This document shows, piece by piece, positions 19,827 through 28,184 of a stretch of DNA of 64,000 bases. Source of the stretch: Prescottella equi. GTDB lineage: Bacteria > Actinomycetota > Actinomycetes > Mycobacteriales > Mycobacteriaceae. Under the pieces are notes generated by a model. That model saw nothing but the letters and a program-made list of their open reading frames with translations, was not told the origin of the DNA and searched no databases. Position 1 is the first letter of the stretch. Every line of letters starts with the position of its first letter. The position numbers were made by a program, and so were the translations under genes. The DNA is taken from NCBI RefSeq assembly GCF_002094305.1, contig NZ_LWTX01000008.1:171133-235132 (forward strand), read 5' to 3'.

Positions 19827-21365
19827 TTACTTGCCGGCGATGTTCATCGCGGCGATGTGGCTGAACAGCATGGAGGTGCCGATCGGGTTACCGCCACCGG
19901 GGTAGGTGGTGCCGCTCGGGGCCGCCATGGTGTTGCCGGCCGCGTACAGACCGGGGATCGGGTTGCCGGAGGTGTCGAGCACCCGCGCCGCGGTGTCGGT
20001 ACGCAGACCGCCCTTGGTGCCGAGGTCGGAGATGCCGAACGCGGCAGCGTGGAACGGACCCTGCTCGATCGGGATCAGCGCCGGGCCGCCGCCGGTGAAC
20101 GCCCGGTCGTACGCCTCGTCGCCGCGACCGAAGTCCTCGTCGACGTCGTTGGCGGCCATCGCGTTGAACCGCTCCACCGTTGCCAGCAGGTTCTCCGCCG
20201 GGACACCGATCTTTCCGGCCAGCTCCTCGAGCGTGTCGGCGGTGTGCCACAGGCCGGCGTCGACGTACTTCTCGGTCTCGACCATCGAGACGTTGGTGGC
20301 CGCGATCGGCGGCCGCTGGCCCTGCTTGTCGTCGTAGATCATCCAGTACGGCAGCGTGACCGAGCCGTCCTCCATGCCCGCGATGATGTCGCGGCCGAGG
20401 CGGTCGTACGGCGCGTACTCGTTGACGAAGCGCTTGCCGTCGTCGTTGACGAAGATGCCGCCGGTGAAGCACAGCGCGAACGCGGAACGTCCGTCCGGGT
20501 GGGTCAGGCCCGGCGACCACCACGCCTGGTCCATCAGGTCGGTGTCGGCACCGACGGCGATACCGGCCTGGTGTGCCTGGCCGACGTTGCCCCACGGACC
20601 CATCGTGTCGCGCGCGACACCGGGGACGCCGTACTTCTGGCGCAGCTCGTCGTTGCCCTCGAAGCCGCCGGCCGCCAGGATGACGCCCTTGCGGGCGCGG
20701 ATCGCGACCTGCTCGCCGTCACGCTCGACGAGCGCGCCGACGACGGCGCCGTCCTCGACCACCAGCTCGACGAGCGGGGTGTTGAGGTTCAGCTTCGCGT
20801 TCGGGTAGTTGCCGATCGCCTTGAGGAAGCGACCGACGAGCGCGCGGCCGCCGATCAGCATCTCGGGCAGGTCGGCGCCGAGCCGGTCGAAGTCGAGCGG
20901 TCCGCGGACGAGCTTGTGCAGGTCACCGACCTCGGAGATCGGCAGCGGCGTCGGCATCGTGTGGCGCTGGCCGTCGTTGCGTGCCTTCGGCATCTTGCCG
21001 TAGTAGTCGGGCCACGGCAGCATCTCGAACTTGAGGTTCTCGTCCTGCTCGAGGTACTCGACCAGCGGAGCGCCGCCCTTGACGTAGGTGTCCTGCAGCT
21101 CGCGCGGGGTCCGGTCGCCGACGACGGCGTGGTAGTACTCGAGCGCGTCCTCGATCGTGTCGTCGGTGCCGGCGCGCTTGAGCACCGGGTTGGCCGGGAA
21201 CCAGAACCCGCCGCCACCGGAGTACGCGGTGGTGCCGCCGAACTTGTCCGTCGCCTCGACCAGGATCACGTCGAGGCCCTCGCGAGCCGCGGTGTACGCG
21301 CCGGTGACGCCACCGGCGCCCGACCCGGCCACCAACACGTCACATTCTTCGTTCCAGTTGACCAT
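19827..21365 (-). CDS. kstD: 3-ketosteroid delta1-dehydrogenase family flavoprotein
   Basis: FAD enzyme of 512 residues predicted to introduce the C1-C2 double bond into 3-keto steroids or related rings. The N-terminal dinucleotide motif is GSGAGG (14-19). The residues known to act in Rhodococcus KstD1 have counterparts: Tyr122 (WPDYYG; Tyr119 there), Tyr320 (APYDRLGR; Tyr318), and Tyr488/Gly492 (TYPGGG; Tyr487/Gly491). Length matches the 510-residue KstD1. FAD-dependent fumarate-reductase-like relatives lack this Tyr set, so the assignment is fairly specific. Exact substrate range is unknown. A VOC gene lies 95 bases upstream on the same strand. Confidence 0.85.
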   Translation of the reverse strand: MVNWNEECDVLVAGSGAGGVTGAYTAAREGLDVILVEATDKFGGTTAYSGGGGFWFPANPVLKRAGTDDTIEDALEYYHAVVGDRTPRELQDTYVKGGAPLVEYLEQDENLKFEMLPWPDYYGKMPKARNDGQRHTMPTPLPISEVGDLHKLVRGPLDFDRLGADLPEMLIGGRALVGRFLKAIGNYPNAKLNLNTPLVELVVEDGAVVGALVERDGEQVAIRARKGVILAAGGFEGNDELRQKYGVPGVARDTMGPWGNVGQAHQAGIAVGADTDLMDQAWWSPGLTHPDGRSAFALCFTGGIFVNDDGKRFVNEYAPYDRLGRDIIAGMEDGSVTLPYWMIYDDKQGQRPPIAATNVSMVETEKYVDAGLWHTADTLEELAGKIGVPAENLLATVERFNAMAANDVDEDFGRGDEAYDRAFTGGGPALIPIEQGPFHAAAFGISDLGTKGGLRTDTAARVLDTSGNPIPGLYAAGNTMAAPSGTTYPGGGNPIGTSMLFSHIAAMNIAGK

Positions 21366-21460
21366 CGTTCAGCCTTTCCCGGCGCCGCCGGATTGGGTTC
21401 TCCGCCTTGTCGATGCGGAAGTCGGTTGGGGCCGGGTGGCCCCGGGGAGGAGCGCCGCGA

Positions 21461-21979
21461 TCAGCCGATCGAGCGCACGGGGTTCGATCCGTCCCAGGTG
21501 CGGGCCTGCTCGATGCCGTAGGCGAGCATCTCGCGCATGCCGGCGCTCTGGATGTATTCGAAGACGACGCCCGGCTGCCCGGGCGAATGCACGTATGCGA
21601 CGCGCGTCCCCGGACCCTCGGCCACGAAGAGTTCGTCGAGTCCGCGGCCGCGGGCGTCGGCGAGCGCTGCATCGAGATCGTCGGTGATCCAGGCGATGTG
21701 GTGGGGTCCGACGAGCGGTTCGCCGGCGGAGTTCGCGTACGGCGAGGGCGTCGACGACGTGATCTGCATGAGCTCGATCTGGAGGTCGCCGGTGTAACCC
21801 ATCGCGACGTCCATGGTCACGACGGTGTCGGCGCCCGCGTAGCGCCCGTTCAGCGTCACGCCACGGAACACCGTCCACGGTCCGACGTGGGCGTGCGTCA
21901 CCCAGTGGTCGATGGCGGCGTCGAGGTCCGCCACGACATAACCCATCTGAACTGCGGGTTCGGGGACCTCGCGACTCAT
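21461..21979 (-). CDS. VOC family protein
   Basis: Protein of 172 residues with a VOC fold resembling methylmalonyl-CoA epimerase-like members: MGYVVADLDAAIDHWV opens the first module and GPHHIAWITDDLDAALADARGRG the second, with candidate metal ligands His (HHIAW) and Glu (VVFEYI). ATG 21979 has GGAGG at good spacing, so the in-frame upstream ATG at 21997 is rejected. Position upstream of kstD suggests a role in the same catabolic route, perhaps as an epimerase, hydratase or isomerase. Confidence 0.82.
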   Translation of the reverse strand: MSREVPEPAVQMGYVVADLDAAIDHWVTHAHVGPWTVFRGVTLNGRYAGADTVVTMDVAMGYTGDLQIELMQITSSTPSPYANSAGEPLVGPHHIAWITDDLDAALADARGRGLDELFVAEGPGTRVAYVHSPGQPGVVFEYIQSAGMREMLAYGIEQARTWDGSNPVRSIG

Positions 21980-22020
21980 GCACACCTCCAACGGCATTCG
22001 ACGTGGTGTGTGATGGTAGC

Positions 22021-22035
22021 CACCCCTACGGGGTG
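22021..22035. terminator. Short hairpin between UDG and VOC genes
   Basis: CACCCC-TAC-GGGGTG forms a 6-bp stem downstream of the uracil-DNA glycosylase gene and upstream of the VOC promoter. There is no T-run, so this is a weak candidate. Confidence 0.3.
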
Positions 22036-22104
22036 TGATTCAAGCTGCCGTCCCACTCAGAGGACGTATGCGTCACAGTTGTGCACCGGACGCTCGGAGC
22101 GCCG

Positions 22105-22977
22105 TCAGCGCCCGGAGCCGCCGCAGGCCCAGCCGAGGCCCGCGAGTTCCTGCCCCCGGGACAGGACGTCGTCGATCATCTGCTCGGTCAGCCGTCCGGT
22201 GAAGGTGTTCTGCTGGCTCGGGTGATAGCAGCCGATCACGTTCAGCGGCTTGCCGTCCGCTGTGTGCAGGACGGCGATCTGCCCGTGCCCGAACTTGGGC
22301 TTCGGGGTGGGGACGGTGCCGCCGGAGCGCCGGACGGCCCCGAGCGTCGCGTCCCAGCCGAAGGCGCCGAGCGCGACGACGGCCCGGGCGAACGGCAGGA
22401 GCCGGGCGAACTCGGCGTCGAGCCAGCCCGCGCAGCAGTCCCGCTCTTCGATACTCGGCTTGTTCTCGGGCGGCGCGCACCGTACCGCCGAGAGCATCCG
22501 TACGCCGAACAGCTTCTGCCCGTCACCCGCGTGGTCGACCTCGGCCCTGGTCGCGAGTCCCGCCCGGTGCAGCGCACGGAACAGCCAGTCGCCGGCCTGG
22601 TCACCGGTGAACATGCGGCCCGTGCGGTTGCCGCCGTTCGCGGCCGGCGCCAGACCCATGATCAGCAGCTTCGCGAAGTCGCCGCCGAAACCGGTGACCG
22701 GCCGGCCCCAGTACGGCTGGTTCGCGAACGACGCGCGCTTGGTTTCCGCCGCGCGCTCACGCCACTCCACCAGTCGCGGGCACGCGCGGCACACGCTGAT
22801 CCGAGCGTCGATGTCGAGGAGGTTCTTCGCGTCGGCTGCCAACGCGACCACGTCCGCCGCCGAGTGGGCCACGGGTGTCTGCTCGTCCGCCGGATCGCCG
22901 GGCCAGCCGGTGCCGGGCGGCACCGGAGACGGGAACATTTCCCCCGTGCCGGGGTGCGGCAGCAACTCGCCGGTCAT
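22105..22977 (-). CDS. udgB: Uracil-DNA glycosylase, family 5 (UdgB)
   Basis: DNA repair enzyme of 290 residues that removes uracil and other deaminated bases. The family 5 motif GLAPAANGGNRTGRMFTGD is present, with Ala rather than Asp at the catalytic-water position, and the second motif is HPSQQNTF. CRACPRL, RCAPP and the Cys pair in ERDCC are placed as iron-sulphur ligands. ATG 22977 is chosen because the 19-residue upstream extension is not conserved-looking. A proline-rich N-terminal segment precedes the core. Confidence 0.9.
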   Translation of the reverse strand: MTGELLPHPGTGEMFPSPVPPGTGWPGDPADEQTPVAHSAADVVALAADAKNLLDIDARISVCRACPRLVEWRERAAETKRASFANQPYWGRPVTGFGGDFAKLLIMGLAPAANGGNRTGRMFTGDQAGDWLFRALHRAGLATRAEVDHAGDGQKLFGVRMLSAVRCAPPENKPSIEERDCCAGWLDAEFARLLPFARAVVALGAFGWDATLGAVRRSGGTVPTPKPKFGHGQIAVLHTADGKPLNVIGCYHPSQQNTFTGRLTEQMIDDVLSRGQELAGLGWACGGSGR

Positions 22978-23079
22978 CGGTTCCACGCGCTCGTAGCCAT
23001 GCGTCGATTCAACCCGATCGTCGCGACACGGCACAGTCGGGTGCGGACGAGCCGGCCGTGGACGCGGACAATCGGCGGT

Positions 23080-23832
23080 ATGACTGTCTCCCCTGTCGAC
23101 CCGGCAATTCTCGAAGCGGCCCGCGCTGCACGGAAGGTCGTGGTGTTCAGCGGCGCCGGAATGTCCGCGGAGAGTGGCATTCCGACGTTCCGGGACGCGC
23201 AGACCGGCTTGTGGGAGCGATTTTCACCCGAGCAGCTCGCGAGCCCGGAGGGGTGGGAGCGCGACCGCGGCCTCGTGTGGGCGTGGTACCAGTGGCGGAC
23301 CGGCCTGGTGCGCCGGGTGCAACCGAACGCCGGCCACCGGGCCGTGGCCGAGTGGGCCCGGCACACCCCGGTGGAGATCGTGACGCAGAACGTCGACGAC
23401 CTGCACGAGCGGGCGGGCAGCGAGGTGGCCGCGCATCTGCACGGCAGCCTCTTCGCCCCGCGCTGCGGCGACTGCGGTGCCCCGCACCCGTCCGACGGCG
23501 GCCTCGACGCCGAGCCCACCGGCCCGGTGGCTCCGCCGGAATGCACGCGCTGCGGCGGTTCCGTCCGCCCCGGGGCGGTCTGGTTCGGCGAGGCGCTGCC
23601 CGTGGACGCGTGGGAGCGGGCCGAGAACGCCGTCGACGAGTGCGACCTGATGGTGGTCGTGGGCACGTCCGGCGTGGTGTACCCGGCGGCGGGCCTGCCG
23701 CTGCGCGCAATCGGGTCGGGCGCCACGGTCGTGGAGATCAACCCGCAGGCGACGGATCTGAGCCCGCACGTGCAGTATTCGTGGCGCACCACCGCAGCCG
23801 AGGGACTCCCGGCACTGGTCGCCAGGAGCTAG
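23080..23832 (+). CDS. NAD-dependent protein deacylase (Sir2 family)
   Basis: Sirtuin of 250 residues that removes acyl groups from lysines using NAD. It has GAGMSAESGIPTFR (NAD site), QNVDDLHERAG and HGS with the catalytic His, and a zinc ribbon CGDC...CTRC. WYQWR in the first helix carries the Tyr-x-x-Arg pair that marks class III (CobB/SIRT5) enzymes, which prefer succinyl, malonyl or glutaryl lysine. It diverges from udgB, with 102 bases between start codons. Confidence 0.93.
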   Translation: MTVSPVDPAILEAARAARKVVVFSGAGMSAESGIPTFRDAQTGLWERFSPEQLASPEGWERDRGLVWAWYQWRTGLVRRVQPNAGHRAVAEWARHTPVEIVTQNVDDLHERAGSEVAAHLHGSLFAPRCGDCGAPHPSDGGLDAEPTGPVAPPECTRCGGSVRPGAVWFGEALPVDAWERAENAVDECDLMVVVGTSGVVYPAAGLPLRAIGSGATVVEINPQATDLSPHVQYSWRTTAAEGLPALVARS

Positions 23833-23842
23833 CCGCACGGGT

Positions 23843-25636
23843 TCAGCGGGAGCGGTAGATGGAGGCGATCTGGTCGGCGAAACGCTCCGAGACGACGTTC
23901 CGCTTGATCTTGAGAGTGGCGGTGAGTTCGCCGGACTCCTCGGTGAGATCGTGTGGAAGGACCGCGAATCGTTTGATCGCCTCCGCGTGGGACACGCTCG
24001 CGTTGGCGTCGTCCACCACCGCTTGCAGGGCCCCACGGAGATCGGGGTCGTCGGCGAGGTCCGCCACGGTGGCCGACACGGGTTTGCCGTTCGATGCCTT
24101 CCAGTTCTCGAACGGCTCGGGATCGAGTGTGAGCAGTGCCCCGATGAACGGCCTGCCGTCCCCCACCACCACGGCCTGCGAGATCAGGGCGTTCGAGCGG
24201 AGTCGATCCTCGAGCGGCCCCGGCGAGACGTTCTTCCCGCCCGCCGTCACCAGCAGATCCTTCTTCCGTCCGGTGAGAATCAGGTAGCCGTCGTCGTCGA
24301 GTTCACCGAGATCGCCGGTCCGCATCCAGCCGTCGTCGAAGACGTCCACCGTCGCCTCTTCGTTGCGCCAGTAGCCCCCGAACACGACGCCGCCCGCGAG
24401 TTCGATCTCGCCGTCCGCCGCGATCCGCACCGAGTTGCCACTCATCGGGCGCCCGACCGTTCCGATCTTCTGCTCGCCCGGCACATTGACACAGTGCGCC
24501 GCTGTCGATTCGGTGAGTCCGTATCCCTCGAAGATGGGAATACCCGCGCCCCGGAAGAAGTGTCCGAGCCGGGGCATCAGAGCCCCGCCGCCCGAGATCG
24601 CCCACCAGCATTCGTCTCCCATCGCGGCCCGGAGCTTGCGGAACACCAGACGATCCGCGAGCGCGTGGCGTGCCTTCAGCAGGAACGACGGCCCGCCGGC
24701 GTCGAGGGACTCGCTGTACTCGATCGCGGTGGACTCCGCGAATGCGAAAGCCGCCCGCGCAATCGGGCCACCCTTGGAGGCGGTGTGCGCCGCGCTGTCC
24801 CGCACCTTCTCGAATACCCTTGGCACACCGAGGATCACGTTGGGGCGGAACCTCTCGAACTGCTCGGCGACGGTACCGAAGTTCGACCAGTGCGCCTGGA
24901 TTCCGCCGGCCTCGAACATGGCCAGCGACACCGCTCGCGCGAGGACGTGCGCGAGCGGGAGGAAGGTGAGCATGCGATTCCCCGGCCGCGCCACCTCGCC
25001 GATCGACGCGACGAGGATTCCCCGCACCTCGGACAGGAAGTTCCGGTGCGTGAGGATGCACCCCTTGGGCCTACCGGTGGTCCCCGAGGTGTAGACGAGC
25101 GAGGCGAGATCGTCGGCGCTCACCCCCGCGATCCGCTGCCGCACGACGTCGTCGGCCAGGCCGGCGCCCTCGGCGATCAGCTTCTCGACCGCCCGATCCT
25201 CGATCTGCAGAACTCGGGTGAGATCCGGTCCGGCATCCGCGAATCCCGCGGCGTGCTGCGCCCGCTCGACGATCGCCAGGACCGCTCCGGAGTCCTCCAC
25301 GATCCACTGGACCTGTTCGGGCGACGAGGAGTCGTAGATCGGTACGGACACCGCGCCGGCGGCCCAGATCGCGAAGTCGAACAGGGTCCACTCGAATCGG
25401 GTCGCCGAGAGCAGAACGACGCGGTCACCCGGCGCAACCCCGGACGCCACCAGCCCTTTCGCGACGCCGGTGACCAGGTCCGCGAACTCGGCCGCGGTGA
25501 CGTCGACCCACTCGTCTGCGATCGGCCGCGAGAACAACACGCGCTGCGGACTGCGGCGCGCGTGTTCGAAGACGGTGTGGACGATCGATTCGTCTGCGCC
25601 GATGGTGAATCGGGATCGGGCGCCGTACTCACGCAT
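23843..25636 (-). CDS. fadD15: Long-chain fatty-acid--CoA ligase, FadD15-like
   Basis: AMP-forming acyl-CoA synthetase of 597 residues. The AMP/P-loop motif YTSGTTGRPKGC, the GYGLTES motif and the hinge TGDLGELDDDGYL are all intact, and the C-terminal catalytic lysine region is TATLKIKRN. N-terminus, length and ending (ASIYRSR) closely resemble mycobacterial FadD15, a housekeeping long-chain activating enzyme. The ATG at 25636 has GGAG eight bases upstream and overlaps the end of the MarR gene by 8 bases, so the two are coupled. Confidence 0.9.
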   Translation of the reverse strand: MREYGARSRFTIGADESIVHTVFEHARRSPQRVLFSRPIADEWVDVTAAEFADLVTGVAKGLVASGVAPGDRVVLLSATRFEWTLFDFAIWAAGAVSVPIYDSSSPEQVQWIVEDSGAVLAIVERAQHAAGFADAGPDLTRVLQIEDRAVEKLIAEGAGLADDVVRQRIAGVSADDLASLVYTSGTTGRPKGCILTHRNFLSEVRGILVASIGEVARPGNRMLTFLPLAHVLARAVSLAMFEAGGIQAHWSNFGTVAEQFERFRPNVILGVPRVFEKVRDSAAHTASKGGPIARAAFAFAESTAIEYSESLDAGGPSFLLKARHALADRLVFRKLRAAMGDECWWAISGGGALMPRLGHFFRGAGIPIFEGYGLTESTAAHCVNVPGEQKIGTVGRPMSGNSVRIAADGEIELAGGVVFGGYWRNEEATVDVFDDGWMRTGDLGELDDDGYLILTGRKKDLLVTAGGKNVSPGPLEDRLRSNALISQAVVVGDGRPFIGALLTLDPEPFENWKASNGKPVSATVADLADDPDLRGALQAVVDDANASVSHAEAIKRFAVLPHDLTEESGELTATLKIKRNVVSERFADQIASIYRSR

Positions 25637-26138
25637 GTGCGTCATCTCCATCTCGCTGGAAGGGCTCGGCGAGCGGCGTCGGCGCCTGCGCTGTGCGGAA
25701 CCGTCGCAGGATGCTCGCGAACTGGGAAATTTCGGTCGGTGACCAGCCGTCCACCCGGGCACGGACCTCGTCGAGACGCCGGCGGTCCGCCGATGCCAGT
25801 ACCGCGGTGCCCTGGTCCGTCAGGTGAAGTGGATAGCCGGCCCGGAGCGGGCCGACCTCGGATCGCACCCAGCCCGAGTCCAGGCACCCACGAAGCTGAC
25901 GCGAAACGGTCGAACGATTGACGCCGAACGCGTCGGAGATATCGGTGGCGCGGCAACCGGGATTGCGCGCGACGAACGAGAGGACCGAGTGCTGGGCGAA
26001 CGACGGACCGCCCTGAGGTTCACGTCCTCCGGCCACCAGTTCGCGCGCCAGTTGGACCAGTTCGGCGTGCACCGCCGCCACCTCGTCGGCCGTCGTTTCC
26101 TGTTGCACAGTGCAACTGTACGCCGCCCCTCGTGCCAT
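25629..26138 (-). CDS. MarR family transcriptional regulator
   Basis: Winged-helix regulator of up to 169 residues: CRATDISDAFGVNRSTVSRQLRGCLDSGWV is the recognition region and the wing follows at LRAGYPLHLTDQG. It is cotranscribed with fadD15 and probably responds to an acyl or aromatic ligand. The start is uncertain: ATG 26138 lacks a ribosome-binding site, whereas GTG 26108 would begin VQQETTADE and lies inside a palindrome. Confidence 0.85.
   Translation of the reverse strand: MARGAAYSCTVQQETTADEVAAVHAELVQLARELVAGGREPQGGPSFAQHSVLSFVARNPGCRATDISDAFGVNRSTVSRQLRGCLDSGWVRSEVGPLRAGYPLHLTDQGTAVLASADRRRLDEVRARVDGWSPTEISQFASILRRFRTAQAPTPLAEPFQRDGDDAHA
26102..26116. promoter_or_regulatory. 15-bp palindrome at the MarR gene start
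   Basis: GTTGCACAGTGCAAC is a perfect inverted repeat with a single central base, overlapping the GTG candidate start of the MarR gene. Its size fits a MarR autoregulatory operator. If translation begins at ATG 26138 it would lie within the coding region. Confidence 0.4.
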
Positions 26139-26240
26139 GCATCGGCGGTGTACCGGACGTAACGTATAGACCGCTTCCGCGACTAACTATGTACAGCGTC
26201 GCAGCGGCGGCCCTGCGCGCACGAGACCAAAGGAGACGAT

Positions 26241-26513
26241 GTGTCCGTTCAGACCGAATCGTTCGCCATTCACGCCACCGGGTCGACCGGAGATGCAGAC
26301 ACGGCCACGCTCGACCGCCTCGAGCAGGAGATTCTCGACCTGGACGCCGCGATCCTGGAAGCCGTTCGACGCCGCAGCGACCTGGCGCGCAGCCTCACAC
26401 CGGTCGCCGTCACCACGCAGGCCGACGGCTCGTCCCGGTTCGACGACCTGGGCCCGGACGGATCCGTCCTCGACCGCATGTTGGCTCGCCTGGCGGCCGC
26501 CGAAGCGCAGTAG
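26241..26513 (+). CDS. Chorismate mutase-like (AroQ) protein, catalytically degenerate
   Basis: Small helical protein of 90 residues starting at GTG with AAAGGAG upstream. LDRLEQEILDLDAAILEAVRRRSDLAR aligns with the first helix of actinobacterial AroQ chorismate mutase, and DLGPDGSVLDRMLARL with its C-terminal helix. The region between them, which in the active enzyme carries the catalytic Lys/Arg set, is replaced by a short Thr/Ala/Asp linker. It is therefore unlikely to be an active mutase; it may regulate or partner another enzyme. Confidence 0.75.
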   Translation: MSVQTESFAIHATGSTGDADTATLDRLEQEILDLDAAILEAVRRRSDLARSLTPVAVTTQADGSSRFDDLGPDGSVLDRMLARLAAAEAQ

Positions 26514-26532
26514 GAGACACCCCGAACGCACC

Positions 26533-26583
26533 ACGAGCCGCCTTCCCTCCCGTGACTTCCGTCACGCGAGGAAGGCGGCTCGT
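26533..26583. terminator. Strong hairpin terminator
   Basis: ACGAGCCGCCTTCC (26533-26546) pairs perfectly with GGAAGGCGGCTCGT (26570-26583), with a small inner stem CGTGAC/GTCACG in the loop. It separates the chorismate-mutase-like gene from the convergent GntR gene and can work in both directions. Confidence 0.8.
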
Positions 26584-26603
26584 CTGTGTTCGGACGACGG
26601 CCG

Positions 26604-27308
26604 TCAGCGCCGACCGTGCAGTGCGTGAGCGGTGATCGCCCGCACGGCCCGTTGCTCGACGACGTCCAGCGAACCGCCCACGTGCGCGTGCAGCGCCGCA
26701 AGAGCCCCGGAGAGTTCCCCGTCCAGTATCCGTTCGACGATCTCGAGGTGCTCCGTGACCGTCGCGTCCACGCGCTCCGGTGTCTGGTAGTCGTACATCC
26801 GCACCAGCCGGATCTGACTGTTCACTGTCGTCAGTGCCCGTGTGAGCGCCGGATTCCCTGCGGCGGTCGACAGGTCCACGTGGAACTGCTGGTCCAGTTG
26901 GACGATGTCGGGTGAGGGCTCCGGAGGATCCGCTTGCAGGTCCAGCCATCGTCGGCGGACCGCCTCGAGTAGCGGCCGGTCGATCCGTAGTTCGGAGTTC
27001 GCCGGCTTCTCCAGATGCCGGGCTATCCCCCGTAGTTCCAGCGTGACCCGCAGTTCGTACAGGTCCCGGATCGAGTCGAGGTCGGGGAACAGCGGGTAGT
27101 AGCCGTCCTCGCGTCGGGTCACGATGCCGTCCGAGTGCAGCCGGACGAGCGCCTCGCGCAACGGCGTCCGCGACACCCCGAGCGCCTCGCACAGCCGACC
27201 CTCGACCAGGCGTGCATGCGCAGGGAGTTGCCCGCTCATGACCTGCTCGCGCAACTCCCGGTACACCCGCTCGCCCAGCCCGATGACAGATTCTCCGGCG
27301 GTGGTCAT
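26604..27308 (-). CDS. GntR family regulator (FadR/FCD subfamily)
   Basis: Regulator of 234 residues with an N-terminal winged helix (CEALGVSRTPLREALVRLHSDGIV) and an all-helical FCD effector domain whose DLDQQFHVDLSTAAGN and TVTEHLEIVERILDG segments carry the usual metal/ligand Asp and His residues. It is the last gene of the transporter operon (23 bases after the ATPase gene). The palindromes at 30034 and 31921 are its likely operators. Confidence 0.92.
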   Translation of the reverse strand: MTTAGESVIGLGERVYRELREQVMSGQLPAHARLVEGRLCEALGVSRTPLREALVRLHSDGIVTRREDGYYPLFPDLDSIRDLYELRVTLELRGIARHLEKPANSELRIDRPLLEAVRRRWLDLQADPPEPSPDIVQLDQQFHVDLSTAAGNPALTRALTTVNSQIRLVRMYDYQTPERVDATVTEHLEIVERILDGELSGALAALHAHVGGSLDVVEQRAVRAITAHALHGRR

Positions 27309-27331
27309 GTCCTCTCGCCTACCTCTCCCCG

Positions 27332-28147
27332 TCAGTGGATCGATTCGTGGACCATCGCCGCGATGCGACGCTCGAGATCATTGAACGCCACCGACGTGAC
27401 GTCGCGGTCGGAGCCCAGATCGATGTCGACGACGTCGCGGACGTGGCCGGGCACGCCGTGCGACGCGCCGCCGGTCATCACGACGACCCGATCCGACAGG
27501 TACACCGCCTCCTCGATGCTGTGCGTGACGAAGATGACCGTCGTCCCCTCGGCCCGCTGGATCCGGGCCAGCTCGCGCTGGAGAGTGGTGCGGGTCAACG
27601 CGTCGAGGGCGCCGAACGGCTCGTCCATGAGCATCACGGCCGGATTGTTGGCGAGCACCCGAGCGATCGCCACTCGCTGCTGCATGCCGCCCGAGAGCTG
27701 GTGCGGGTACTGGTCGGCGAACCGCTCGAGCTGCACTGCGCGGATGTACTTGTCCGCCTGCGTGTTCGACTCCGCACGGCTGAGGCCACGCTGCCGCGGT
27801 CCGTAGGCGACGTTCTCACGGACCGACATCCACGGGAACAGTCCGTAGTCCTGGAAGACGACGCCACGATCGGGTCCCGGGCCGGCGACCGGGATGCCAC
27901 CGACCAGAAGTTCTCCCCCGCTGTGCGATTCGAATCCGGCGAGCATCCGCAGCAGCGTGCTCTTGCCGCAGCCGCTCGCGCCGACCAGGCACACGAACTC
28001 ACCCGACTCGATGGTGAGGTCTACCCCGGCCAGCGCCTGCACGGCCGCCGGGCCTTCGCCGTACTGCTTCGCGAGATCACGGATGACGATGTCGGCGGCC
28101 TTCGTCGCGGCGGGATTCGTACCGGGATCCGCTACTGCGTTCGACAT
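27332..28147 (-). CDS. ABC transporter ATP-binding protein (NitT/TauT/SsuB type)
   Basis: ATPase of 271 residues. It has Walker A GASGCGKST, signature LSGGMQQRVAIARVL and Walker B MLMDEPFGALD. The sequence belongs to the nitrate/sulfonate/taurine class. Together with the permease and lipoprotein encoded upstream it makes a complete importer. The shared regulatory site with the allophanate hydrolase gene suggests a nitrogen-rich substrate such as a urea or guanidine derivative; that is inference. Confidence 0.92.
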   Translation of the reverse strand: MSNAVADPGTNPAATKAADIVIRDLAKQYGEGPAAVQALAGVDLTIESGEFVCLVGASGCGKSTLLRMLAGFESHSGGELLVGGIPVAGPGPDRGVVFQDYGLFPWMSVRENVAYGPRQRGLSRAESNTQADKYIRAVQLERFADQYPHQLSGGMQQRVAIARVLANNPAVMLMDEPFGALDALTRTTLQRELARIQRAEGTTVIFVTHSIEEAVYLSDRVVVMTGGASHGVPGHVRDVVDIDLGSDRDVTSVAFNDLERRIAAMVHESIH

Positions 28148-28184
28148 GATGATGGTCCTTTCGTCGTGGGAAGCGTGCTGCCGG

